64,000 nt of DNA, taken from Polaribacter sp. KT25b. GTDB lineage: Bacteria; Bacteroidota; Bacteroidia; Flavobacteriales; Flavobacteriaceae. The position numbers were made by a program, and so were the translations under genes. The stretch's first letter is position 1, and the number at the start of each line of letters is the position of its first letter. This document shows, in pieces, positions 45,380-53,298 of this stretch. The stretch lies in assembly GCF_900105145.1 (NCBI RefSeq), contig NZ_LT629752.1, positions 372,001-436,000 on the forward strand. Direction: 5' to 3'. The notes beneath the pieces were generated by a model that saw only the letters and a list, made by a program, of their open reading frames with translations, was not told where the DNA came from and searched no databases.

Positions 45380-46783
45380 TTATTTCAAGTAATTTCTAAT
45401 TCCATAACTTGCTAAAACACCTTCTCCTGTTGCTGCTGCAACTTGAGCAATGGCTCCTTCTCTACAATCACCAGCAGCAAAAATTCCTTTTATAGATGTT
45501 TCTGCTAAGTTCTTCGTTTTTATAAAACCTCTTTCATTTAAGTCTACTACATTTTCAAAAACTTTTGTATTCGGAATTAAGCCAATAAAAACAAAAACAC
45601 CATCTGCTGATAATGAAGATTCTTCTTTAGTTTCATTATCTACCACCTTTAAATTTTCAAACATTCCTTTTTCATTAGCAACAAACTCTAATGAAGTTTG
45701 GTTCATATATGTAGTAATGTTTTTAATTGTTTTTAGTTTCTCAATATAGGTAGGTGAAGCTGAAAACTCTTTTGAGCGATTTACAATTTTTACACTTTTG
45801 CAAAATCCAGCTAAGAAAATACCTTCTTCTAAAGCAGAATTCCCTCCTCCAATTACTATAATATCTTTTTCTCTGTAAAAAGCACCATCACAAGTTGCAC
45901 AGTAATGAATACCTGAACCAATCAATTCTTTTTCATTGGTGATGCCTAATTTACGATAAGTAGAACCTGTAGAAAGTACTACTGTCTTACTTAAATAACT
46001 AGCTGTATTGGTTTTAATTGTAAAAATTTCATCTTCTTTAGAAATCGATAGTACATCTTCTCCTGTTTTTATCTTTGCACCATAAGTTGTTGCTTGGGCT
46101 TCCATTCTCTCCATTAGTTTTGGTCCAGAGATAGATTCAAAACCAGGATAATTCTCTATTTTTTCAGTTAAAAAAGCATTTCCTCCAACGGTAGATTTTT
46201 CTAAAATTAAAGAATCAAAACGATCTCTTTGGGCATAAATAGAAGTTGTTAAACCTGCAGCTCCTGCACCAATAATTACAGTATCAAATATTTTATGCGA
46301 TTTTTCTGTATTTATAGACAATACCTCTGTTAGTTTAGCATTGTCAGGGTTTGTGAATGGAATATTATCAATTAAAATAGTAGGAATAATCCTTTTACCG
46401 TTATTAATTTCTTCAACTTTTTTTGTTGCCCATTCACTTTCAATATCAATAAACTCAAAATTAATATTATTGTCTGTCAAGAAACTTTTTGCTCGTCTAC
46501 AATCTGGACACCAATCTGCGCCAAATAATTGAACGGTTCCAACTTCATTAATGCCAAAAATAGAAGCTATAATATTGTTATTCGGGTTTGTGTAAGATTT
46601 GTCATCAATCAATAGCGTAGGAATAATTCTTTTACCATTATTAATAGACTCAACCAAAGCAGTAGCGGCTTTATCTAAATCTACATCAACAAATTCAAAA
46701 CTAATATTGTTGTCTGATAAAAAACTTTTTGCTCTTCTACAATCAGGGCACCAATCTGCTCCGTATAACTTTACTCTATTCAT
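45380..46783 (-). CDS. Fusion of two glutaredoxin domains with a thioredoxin-reductase-like flavoprotein
   Basis: 467 residues. Two nearly identical glutaredoxin-like domains (1-80 and 83-160) each carry YGADWCPDCRR or FGADWCPDCRR (C12/C15, C92/C95) and a cis-Pro IIPT. A TrxR-like flavoprotein follows: FAD motif GAGAAGLTT (172-180), active-site disulfide CATC (C295/C298), second nucleotide motif GGGNSALEE (312-320) and the C-terminal FAD motif GIFAAGDCR. The usual NADPH 2'-phosphate motif HRRxxxR reads NRSKEFS, so cofactor use may differ. It is the first gene of a four-gene operon and presumably passes electrons to the attached glutaredoxins. Confidence 0.9.
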   Translation of the reverse strand: MNRVKLYGADWCPDCRRAKSFLSDNNISFEFVDVDLDKAATALVESINNGKRIIPTLLIDDKSYTNPNNNIIASIFGINEVGTVQLFGADWCPDCRRAKSFLTDNNINFEFIDIESEWATKKVEEINNGKRIIPTILIDNIPFTNPDNAKLTEVLSINTEKSHKIFDTVIIGAGAAGLTTSIYAQRDRFDSLILEKSTVGGNAFLTEKIENYPGFESISGPKLMERMEAQATTYGAKIKTGEDVLSISKEDEIFTIKTNTASYLSKTVVLSTGSTYRKLGITNEKELIGSGIHYCATCDGAFYREKDIIVIGGGNSALEEGIFLAGFCKSVKIVNRSKEFSASPTYIEKLKTIKNITTYMNQTSLEFVANEKGMFENLKVVDNETKEESSLSADGVFVFIGLIPNTKVFENVVDLNERGFIKTKNLAETSIKGIFAAGDCREGAIAQVAAATGEGVLASYGIRNYLK

Positions 46784-46919
46784 TTGGTTTTTTTTATAAT
46801 GTGTTTCTAATAGAATGCTATGTCGTGAGAATTATAAATACCTAACAAAATCATTTTATTTTATTAAGGTTTTTATTTTTTTAAGGAATTACGACTTTAT
46901 AAATATTTAAAGTTTACAT

Positions 46920-47015
46920 CCATAATATTAGATAATTACGAAGTAAACGTTTTTAAATTTAGAGTAAAATGAAGTCGCTCGCTAAAACCTTCGTAAAGAA
47001 AAATAATAGCAATCA
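46920..47015 (+). repeat. Modular intergenic repeat, copy B (partial)
   Basis: Left module as AATTACGAAGTAAACG...TTTTTAAATTTAGAGTAAAA, then CTAAAACCTTCGTAAAGAA and a trace of GCAATCAA. The right (GAATCTCATAATCAAAC) module is missing. Confidence 0.6.
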
Positions 47016-47017
47016 AT

Positions 47018-47695
47018 TTAGTTTTTATTACTTGTTTTTTTTACTTTTTTATTTTGGTTGATAACCAGTTTGGATATTTGAATGGATGCTAATATGAAAA
47101 ATAAAATAGCGAATACAAGATTGAGATAATTAGATATTTCAATGTTATTTTCAACCAAAATATATTGCCCTAGGTAGGCAAAAAGTAACATGCCAATTCC
47201 TGTGCCTATCAAGGCACCAACAATAAATAAATAATTGGCTTTTTTAGTTGTTTTAAGTTTATTGTTTCGATAAACATAAATGTAAATTCCAGACCAATAA
47301 GGCCACTGAATAACATTTAAACCATTTAAAAGCAGACCTAATAAAAATGGGTATGTTGCAAATTCTAATTGTGATAAAACGAAAGTTTCATCATTATTAC
47401 TAATAAAATACAATGCAATACTTGTAAAAAATAAGATTGTAAAAATATCTATGGCTAACAAAAGTTTTTTTTGTTTTACTAACCACTTAGCTCCAAAACT
47501 CACTACTTTAAGTACAAAAAACTCAACAGCTATAACTCCAAGAATAAAGGAAGTAATTGCTAAGTGACCTTGCGCTACTAAAATTTGTAAACAAATTATA
47601 TTTAAATAGCCTAAAGGTAAAGATCCTATAAAACTAATTAAAAACCCTAATAGAAAAGCTTTGTTTGTAAAACTATATTTATGAATCCATTTCAC
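47018..47695 (-). CDS. LysE-like membrane protein
   Basis: 225 residues with six TM segments. SFIGSLPLGYLNIICLQIL near 20-35 resembles the N-terminal signature of LysE/RhtB exporters, and the long helix-loop layout fits. Start is GTG (47693-47695), 2 bp past the stop of the ATP-grasp gene. It possibly exports an amino acid or peptide; the substrate is unknown. It is last in a group of four genes. Confidence 0.65.
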   Translation of the reverse strand: MKWIHKYSFTNKAFLLGFLISFIGSLPLGYLNIICLQILVAQGHLAITSFILGVIAVEFFVLKVVSFGAKWLVKQKKLLLAIDIFTILFFTSIALYFISNNDETFVLSQLEFATYPFLLGLLLNGLNVIQWPYWSGIYIYVYRNNKLKTTKKANYLFIVGALIGTGIGMLLFAYLGQYILVENNIEISNYLNLVFAILFFILASIQISKLVINQNKKVKKTSNKN

Positions 47696-47697
47696 GG

Positions 47698-48744
47698 CTA
47701 TGATATAGATTTTAAATAATTAGTTAAGCGTTTGTTGTCGATAATTAATTGTCTAGATTGTTTTAAATTTAGATAAGAATGTCCTTTTTGATGATTGTAA
47801 GTACAAATTTTATATAAAATATCGTAATGCTTTATAATCTCTTTCCAAGCAAAAAAGATGGAATGTTTAGGGTCGTAAATATGAGTGGGTTCGCTTCCTG
47901 CTCCATTAAGTTCAATGATAGATAAGTTTTTTCCTTGCTCTAAATCTTCCCAAGAATTGAACATAATGTCTAACCTTCCAAAATAAAAATCCGGAATTTG
48001 TAAACAAATAGTATTAATTGTTTCTGTAAGTTTTTTTGTAACTTTATTACTAACATCGGTAAACTTACTTCCTCTTGCATGGTTGCCATAAGGCATTAAA
48101 TTAAATTTTTTATCTTTAGGTAAAACATCATTTAACAGAGTACCATATTTTTTCTTAAGAGTTGCCAATTGCAAAGAAAACCTAGGATTTTGCTCTATAA
48201 GTTCTTGAATCGTGTTTTTACCATTGCCTTCAACAATAAGGAATTCTTTATTCACAATACCTGTAATAGTACCTTCGGTTTCGTTTGGCATTCTATAATA
48301 AAACAAACCAATTTCTAGAGGATAATTTATGCAATTCTGTACTAAAAAATCATAATTTGTTTTTTGTAGATAGGTTTCTAAGGATTGCCATGAATTAATT
48401 TTTTCTACCCTCAAACCTTGCAAGCCTACATCTGGTTTTATAATAAAAGGGAAATCAATAGAAGTGTTTTTTAAAGCCTTTTTTATGTTTACTGATGTTT
48501 CATGAGCTTTAAAAAACAACGTGTCTGGGTAATATTGAGTAGGAATTAAATCATAAATTTCTTTTTTACTCTCAAGTGCAAAACCTCCATTTATTATTTT
48601 AGGATTACTGGCATTAAAAAATCCTAATGAGCGTGCTTTGATACTTAAAAAAAGCCAATAGAAATAAATTGGAAAATAAATCACATTTGTATTCCAATAT
48701 TCCCAATTTAGAATTTTATGAATTGTGTTTTTTAGGCTTCTCAA
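47698..48744 (-). CDS. ATP-grasp enzyme (D-Ala-D-Ala ligase/cyanophycin-synthetase-like)
   Basis: 348 residues with an ATP-grasp layout: FPFIIKPDVGLQGLRVEKI (about 98-116, nucleotide-binding Lys and Gly loop), QNCINYPLEIGLFYYRMP, DFYFGRLDIMFNSW and IIELNGAGSEPTHIYDP (metal-binding Glu/Asn). It ligates a carboxylate to an amine, thiol or similar; the substrate is unknown. The start is TTG at 48744; a stop lies about seven codons upstream and no good ATG precedes the domain. It is coupled to the LysE-like gene (2 bp), so an amino-acid or small-peptide product exported by the neighbour is a reasonable guess. Confidence 0.78.
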   Translation of the reverse strand: MRSLKNTIHKILNWEYWNTNVIYFPIYFYWLFLSIKARSLGFFNASNPKIINGGFALESKKEIYDLIPTQYYPDTLFFKAHETSVNIKKALKNTSIDFPFIIKPDVGLQGLRVEKINSWQSLETYLQKTNYDFLVQNCINYPLEIGLFYYRMPNETEGTITGIVNKEFLIVEGNGKNTIQELIEQNPRFSLQLATLKKKYGTLLNDVLPKDKKFNLMPYGNHARGSKFTDVSNKVTKKLTETINTICLQIPDFYFGRLDIMFNSWEDLEQGKNLSIIELNGAGSEPTHIYDPKHSIFFAWKEIIKHYDILYKICTYNHQKGHSYLNLKQSRQLIIDNKRLTNYLKSIS

Positions 48745-48882
48745 ACTTGTAACTTTCTTATTAAATTATTTTTTTATGCATGTAACCTTTCAATTTAGTT
48801 TTAGGTTCATTGCGTTAGTAATAAGTGTTTTTACTTGTGTTGAACGTAAAAATGAAATGATCTTAAAATGATACAAAGTTTG

Positions 48883-49383
48883 TTAAATACAATGTTTTCT
48901 ATGCCTTATTGTTGCTGGTGCTAACCCAAAAGTGTCATCAATAAAATTCATGCATTTAACTTCTAGTAAACCCACTTTAATTAACGCTTGATGATGAATA
49001 CTATGCTCTAAACAATAAGCCAATTCTCTTAATAAAGATGTTTCAATTTTAATTTGTTTCCCTTCTTTTTTGCAAAAATTACCTTCCAAAACCATTTGTA
49101 TATTCTGCTGGTTTTCTGTTAGTTTTAAACAAATCTCATCAATTACCGCAATAGCTATATTCGTATCAGTTTCAATTAATAAATTTCTCGCTCGGTTATC
49201 ATAATTTATAACTTTAGTTTCAAAACCATTTAAAACACTTTGATAAATTTCAAGAATATGTCTTACATGTTGCCCTATTGTTGAACCGAATAAGTTGGTA
49301 GATTTAAATGTATATTGCTTATTAGTTAACTGAATTAATACATTTTTTATCTCGTTTAAATTCTCTTTACAATAGATATGCAT
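48883..49383 (-). CDS. DinB-family protein
   Basis: 166 residues, helical. The DinB/YfiT four-helix-bundle metal site is suggested by STIGQHVRHILEIYQ (about 50-64) and LAYCLEHSIHHQALIKVG (about 120-137), supplying the three His. DinB proteins are often thiol-dependent transferases or metal hydrolases. Partners are unknown. The gene is separated from the ATP-grasp gene by 138 bp, so an operon is only possible. Confidence 0.8.
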   Translation of the reverse strand: MHIYCKENLNEIKNVLIQLTNKQYTFKSTNLFGSTIGQHVRHILEIYQSVLNGFETKVINYDNRARNLLIETDTNIAIAVIDEICLKLTENQQNIQMVLEGNFCKKEGKQIKIETSLLRELAYCLEHSIHHQALIKVGLLEVKCMNFIDDTFGLAPATIRHRKHCI

Positions 49384-49434
49384 GGGTAATTCTTTTAATA
49401 GTAATTTTTATTATTTGTAGCTATAAAAGTAAAG

Positions 49435-49470
49435 AACAATCTTGAGTATTACATCAAGATTGTTTTTTAT
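49435..49470. terminator. Hairpin terminator near the YceI-like fragment gene
   Basis: A perfect 11-bp stem AACAATCTTGA/TCAAGATTGTT with an 8-nt loop and a T-tract on the plus side. The minus-strand side is followed by TTCTTT. It likely ends the gene at 49488. Confidence 0.65.
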
Positions 49471-49487
49471 CTGTTTTATTTTTTTAA

Positions 49488-49763
49488 TTAATAGTGGGCT
49501 TCAACAGAAACCGCTACTGTTTTAGCAATATTTGTAAATGGTTTACCTTTTTTAAAAGCAACTTCATAGTCTGCTAAAGTTAGGTTAAATTTAGAATTCA
49601 GACTAATTTTACCGTCATTTACTACAATTGTAGTTTTTTCTGAAATATCTGTTTTGGTAGCTTGGATATCTCTAGCGGGTTGATTAAACATATAGAATCC
49701 TATTCTTACTGTAATTATAATTCCTAGAACTAGGAGAATTAAGGCTTTCTTTTTGATAGTCAT
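49488..49763 (-). CDS. Short TM-anchored protein, possibly a YceI C-terminal remnant
   Basis: 91 residues: a TM segment (7-25), a short polar linker (PARDIQATKTDISEK), then beta-strand-rich sequence ISLNSKFNLTLADYEVAFKKGKPFTN and a C-terminal NIAKTVAVSVEAHY (positions about 52-91). The last 40 residues resemble the final strands of YceI-type lipid-binding domains, but a full YceI domain has about 170 residues. It may be a deletion product joining two ends of a longer gene. Confidence in the relationship is low. Confidence 0.5.
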   Translation of the reverse strand: MTIKKKALILLVLGIIITVRIGFYMFNQPARDIQATKTDISEKTTIVVNDGKISLNSKFNLTLADYEVAFKKGKPFTNIAKTVAVSVEAHY

Positions 49764-49879
49764 CTAGTATATTTTAACTGTTATAGACCTTTAGACCTTA
49801 AATAAAGTAATTCCTTACATTTAAAATTGATAGTAATTTTTTAAAAGGATTTAAATTTTTAATAGAAATTATAAAGTAT

Positions 49880-50050
49880 TTTGTTTGCTAAAGCCAAAAA
49901 CTAAATAAAAAGGGCATCGCAATCAAAGTTATCAATGCAAAAGAAGAACAATTAAACTCAAAACTGCACAGGCCAACAAAACCACCAAGTTTGTCATTTT
50001 AAAGAATGAAGGAATTCTATAATCAAACTTAAAATACAACACAATCAAAA
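49880..50050 (+). repeat. Modular intergenic repeat, copy C
   Basis: Central and right modules: GGCATCGCAATCAAAGTTATC, GCAAAAGAAGAACAATTAAA, then TTGTCATTTTAAAGAATG and AAGGAATTCTATAATCAAAC. The left AACGAAGTTAACG block is not clear. The rest of the 327-bp gap (49764-50090) is AT-rich with no ORF. Confidence 0.7.
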
Positions 50051-50090
50051 AAAACAAACAAAAATTATATATGGTATTACACCCTATTTT

Positions 50091-51284
50091 TTAATCTTTT
50101 AAATAGGTGTCTCTACGATCTATTAAGTGTTCAAAATTTGGATATTTTCTTTTTCTAGTTGTGTTTAATTCTCTTAATATGGTTTCTCTAAATTCTTTAC
50201 TTTCAAGTTTTTTTACTCTTGTACTATCCTCATAATATTGTAATTGAATTTTATATCTTCTAAAAAATTCTTGTTCAAAATCTTTGGAAACTAAGCCGTC
50301 GTAAAATTCTATTAAATGCTGATTTTCAATAGTTTTGTAAAATAAAAAACCGTCAAATACATCTTTATATTTAGCATTATTTTTTGCGCTAATTAAATCA
50401 AAATCATCATTACCAAAAACAGAATTATCAAAATCAAACCCAATATTTTCTATGCCTTGTTCTTTAAAAGCAGCGTCCCATTTACCATCATGTATAAGTT
50501 CATATACATAACGATTTTCTTTTTTAACAAAAATAGGACGATTAGATAAAATACTTACCGCACGATTGCCAAAGTAATCTGCTAAATATTTACCTGCGTT
50601 TTTGGCCAATTCGCCATTATTGCTAGTTGTATGAATTTTAAAGGCATGTCTGTAGTTTAAAATAATAAGTGCTTTTTTATTATTTTTAGAGGATAGTTTA
50701 TTATACTGATTTATGATGTTATAAGCAAGTAAACTATCTCTTGGTTCAATCTCAAAATCTTGCTCTTTTGTATATTCTTCAGCTGTATGTACTGTTTTCC
50801 AATCAAATTCAACATCCGAAGGAAAGTAAGATATTTGATTATCGGATGTGTTATTAATATCGTAAATGGTTCTTAACAGATAATGATAATTATATCTTTC
50901 CCAAATAAACCAAAAAGTAGCATTTTGCTGAAATGTGTTTAGTTTTTTCTCTACAAAAGCTCTGTCTAAATTCTGTGTTTTTAAAAATGCAGTTATTTCT
51001 GGTTGTAAATTAATAACACCAATTTCTGTAAATAAATTTCCAACATTGTTTTTAAAATAAGCATCAGATAAAACTTCTTTAATTAATTCATATTGAGAAA
51101 ATTCACTATGATCTCTTTCACACAGAATTACAATATCGTGATTTTTAAATTTTTGTAGAATGTAATCTTTAGCTGATTTTTTTTCTATTTTTTTCAGATA
51201 ATCAGAGTACGGTTTAATTTCTGAGTTTTGTGAAAAACTATAAAAAGTAGAAATAAGAATAAGTAAAATCAATGTATTTCTCAT
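50091..51284 (-). CDS. EreA/ChaN-like exported protein, copy 2
   Basis: 397 residues, same length as copy 1 and about 94% identical by eye. Signal peptide LISTFYSFSQN and motifs CERDHSE, NLFTEIG and LNYRHAFK are unchanged. Differences cluster mildly in the loop after residue 150 (NTSDNQ versus NVSQNQ) and near the C-terminus. The upstream 50 bp also match copy 1, but similarity stops abruptly after the stop codon, defining the duplicated unit. Role unknown. Confidence 0.75.
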   Translation of the reverse strand: MRNTLILLILISTFYSFSQNSEIKPYSDYLKKIEKKSAKDYILQKFKNHDIVILCERDHSEFSQYELIKEVLSDAYFKNNVGNLFTEIGVINLQPEITAFLKTQNLDRAFVEKKLNTFQQNATFWFIWERYNYHYLLRTIYDINNTSDNQISYFPSDVEFDWKTVHTAEEYTKEQDFEIEPRDSLLAYNIINQYNKLSSKNNKKALIILNYRHAFKIHTTSNNGELAKNAGKYLADYFGNRAVSILSNRPIFVKKENRYVYELIHDGKWDAAFKEQGIENIGFDFDNSVFGNDDFDLISAKNNAKYKDVFDGFLFYKTIENQHLIEFYDGLVSKDFEQEFFRRYKIQLQYYEDSTRVKKLESKEFRETILRELNTTRKRKYPNFEHLIDRRDTYLKD

Positions 51285-51310
51285 AATTTTCTATGTATTT
51301 ACATTGCGTA

Positions 51311-51318
51311 CAAAATTA
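51311..51318 (-). promoter_or_regulatory. -7 promoter box for EreA/ChaN-like copy 2
   Basis: Minus strand reads TAATTTTG, same box and spacing as in front of copy 1. Confidence 0.55.
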
Positions 51319-51339
51319 GTAATATGAGAGCTTTAATTC

Positions 51340-51465
51340 ACCACACAAAGCAGAAACGAAGTTACCCTTTTTAAATTGAGAATAAAACTAAATAATGCAT
51401 AAGCCAAGAATAGTACTGTATAAACGTAACGAAAAAAAGAGTTTATTTTTAAACTTAGTTCTACG
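51340..51465 (+). repeat. Modular intergenic repeat, copy D
   Basis: Left module as ACACAAAGCAGAAACGAAGTTACC...TTTTTAAATTGAGAATAAAA. It also carries a module shared with copy G: TAAACGTAACGAAAAAAAG, then AGTTTATTTTTAAACTTAGTT, itself an inverted repeat. The GAATCTCATAATC module is absent. Confidence 0.75.
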
Positions 51466-51477
51466 TTGTACAAAGCC

Positions 51478-52755
51478 TTATTTCTTCTCAGTCTTTTTAT
51501 AAACCCACTCAAGGGTAAAGCAAAACAGAATAATTACGAGTGCAATAATAGCACCAATAGTATTTGAAGTGTATTGTTGATGAATTAAGATAATTGTAGC
51601 AATAATGCACAAAACAAAACCGACTAACGGAACTATTTTGTTACTGCCTGTTTCTTTAGATAGTCGATATCCAACAAGATTAACAACACCAAAAATTAGT
51701 AAAAAACCAACACTTCCTGCAGTAGATATACTTTCTAGTTTAAGTATGTTTACTAAAATCAATGTTGCAATTGCTGTAATCAGTAAGCCAATAGGCTGAT
51801 TCCAAAGTTTTGCCAAAAAATGATGAGGTAGCTCATCATCTTCCGCAATTTCATAATTAACCTTACTTCCTCCATAAAGTGATGCATTAATAGCAGAAAA
51901 AGTAGAAATTAAGGCAGCAACTGTAATGATTGTAAAACCGATTTTTCCTAACATTGGTTTTGCAGCTTCTGCCAAAACATAATCTTGTGCAGTGGCAATT
52001 TTCGCAAACGGAAGTGAGCCTACAGTTACAAAAGCAATAATGATATAGAGTACAATTACAAAAATTACAGAATAGTAATAGGCTTTTGGTATATTTTTCT
52101 TTGGATTAATGATGTCTGGTGCTGCATTTGCAATAAGCTCAAATCCTTCATAAGCAACAAAAATAACCATTCCACCAGCAAATAATTTAATTGGACCTTC
52201 CCATTGGGAAACCGCTAATTGAGAGATATTCGGATTTCCAATTAATCCATAAGCACCAATAAAAATAAAGGAAATTAGAATGACTAATTTGATAATTACT
52301 GCGTAAGATTCTATTTTACCAACAACAGCAATACTATAATAATTAATCGCTGTAGCTAAAACAATAATGGCACTTGCATAAATATGTGAATCAATTATTT
52401 TGTCGTTTGTTAACGCTAATAAATTTGGTGCATAAGACCCAAATGCCGAAGCATAAAGCGAAAGCATAATAATATAGCTGATCCACAAAAGGTTATTAAT
52501 ACCGCCACTAAAAATTGTTTTTCCAAAACCCTGATTAATAAATTTAACAGTTCCTCCTCTGTCAGGATACTTTGTGGATAGCTTTACATAACTGTAAGAA
52601 GTGATGAGCGCTAAGATACCAGCAAATAAAAAGGCAATTGGTGTTCCGCCTTTGGCAAGTGAAACGGCAAGTCCTAGAACAGCAAAAATTCCACCACCAA
52701 CCATTCCTCCAATGCCGATAGAAATAGCTTCTTTTAAACTTATTTTTTTATTCAT
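51478..52755 (-). CDS. APC-family amino acid permease
   Basis: 425 residues, about 12 TM helices. The first helix has the APC signature ISIGIGGMVGGGIFAVLGLAVSLA (about 11-34, glycine-rich substrate site). Helix 6 is preceded by VAYEGFELIANAAPDI, the conserved E/G-rich block, and PKKNIPKAYYYS follows. It imports or exchanges an amino acid or polyamine with H+ or Na+; the substrate is not determined. It lies alone between two intergenic repeats. Confidence 0.92.
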   Translation of the reverse strand: MNKKISLKEAISIGIGGMVGGGIFAVLGLAVSLAKGGTPIAFLFAGILALITSYSYVKLSTKYPDRGGTVKFINQGFGKTIFSGGINNLLWISYIIMLSLYASAFGSYAPNLLALTNDKIIDSHIYASAIIVLATAINYYSIAVVGKIESYAVIIKLVILISFIFIGAYGLIGNPNISQLAVSQWEGPIKLFAGGMVIFVAYEGFELIANAAPDIINPKKNIPKAYYYSVIFVIVLYIIIAFVTVGSLPFAKIATAQDYVLAEAAKPMLGKIGFTIITVAALISTFSAINASLYGGSKVNYEIAEDDELPHHFLAKLWNQPIGLLITAIATLILVNILKLESISTAGSVGFLLIFGVVNLVGYRLSKETGSNKIVPLVGFVLCIIATIILIHQQYTSNTIGAIIALVIILFCFTLEWVYKKTEKK

Positions 52756-52870
52756 ACTGTTTAATTCTAATCCTTTAATTGTTCAATTGCTGTAACAGGT
52801 AATTCATCTTAAAATTCAAGTTGGTGTTTTTCCCATTCTAATCAGTAAATGAGGATTTTTTGAGTTTATA

Positions 52871-52910
52871 TATTATTTTAAGGTGTGTCATATTATTTTA
52901 AGGTGTGTCA
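52871..52910. repeat. Perfect 20-bp tandem duplication
   Basis: Two adjacent identical 20-bp units (TATTATTTTAAGGTGTGTCA), followed by the start of a third (TATT). It lies 115 bp upstream of the APC gene start. Confidence 0.95.
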
Positions 52911-52954
52911 TATTCTTTTACTCAAAAAAACTAAGAGTTTTATGAATACTTCAA

Positions 52955-53150
52955 AGTTTAATTAGCTAAGCCAGACAATTACGAAGTTAGCGTTTTTTAA
53001 ATTTAAAGCAAAACCAAATTATAATACATCCAGCACAAATAAAGAAGTTTCAATGCAATCAAAGTAGTCATTATAAAAGAAGATCAATTAAAGCCTATCG
53101 TTAATTTTGTCATTCCAAAGCATTAAGGAATCTCATAATCAAACTAACAC
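52955..53150 (+). repeat. Modular intergenic repeat, copy E
   Basis: A full copy: CAATTACGAAGTTAGCG...TTTTTTAAATTTAAAGCAAAA, AATGCAATCAAAGTAGTCA, AAGAAGATCAATTAAAGCC, then TTTGTCATTCCAAAGCATT and AAGGAATCTCATAATCAAAC. It lies in the 543-bp gap 52756-53298, which otherwise holds only the 20-bp tandem duplication. Confidence 0.8.
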
Positions 53151-53298
53151 AAACAAAAACACAAACCATTTCATTTCTGTACGGTTTTTATCATAGACTT
53201 TTAATATTTTGTATTGGTAAGTCTGTAAAAAGTAGGTATTAAAAAACACTCAATAGTTCCTTAAGAACAAAATTTCACCCAATAGAAACCTCGTAAGG

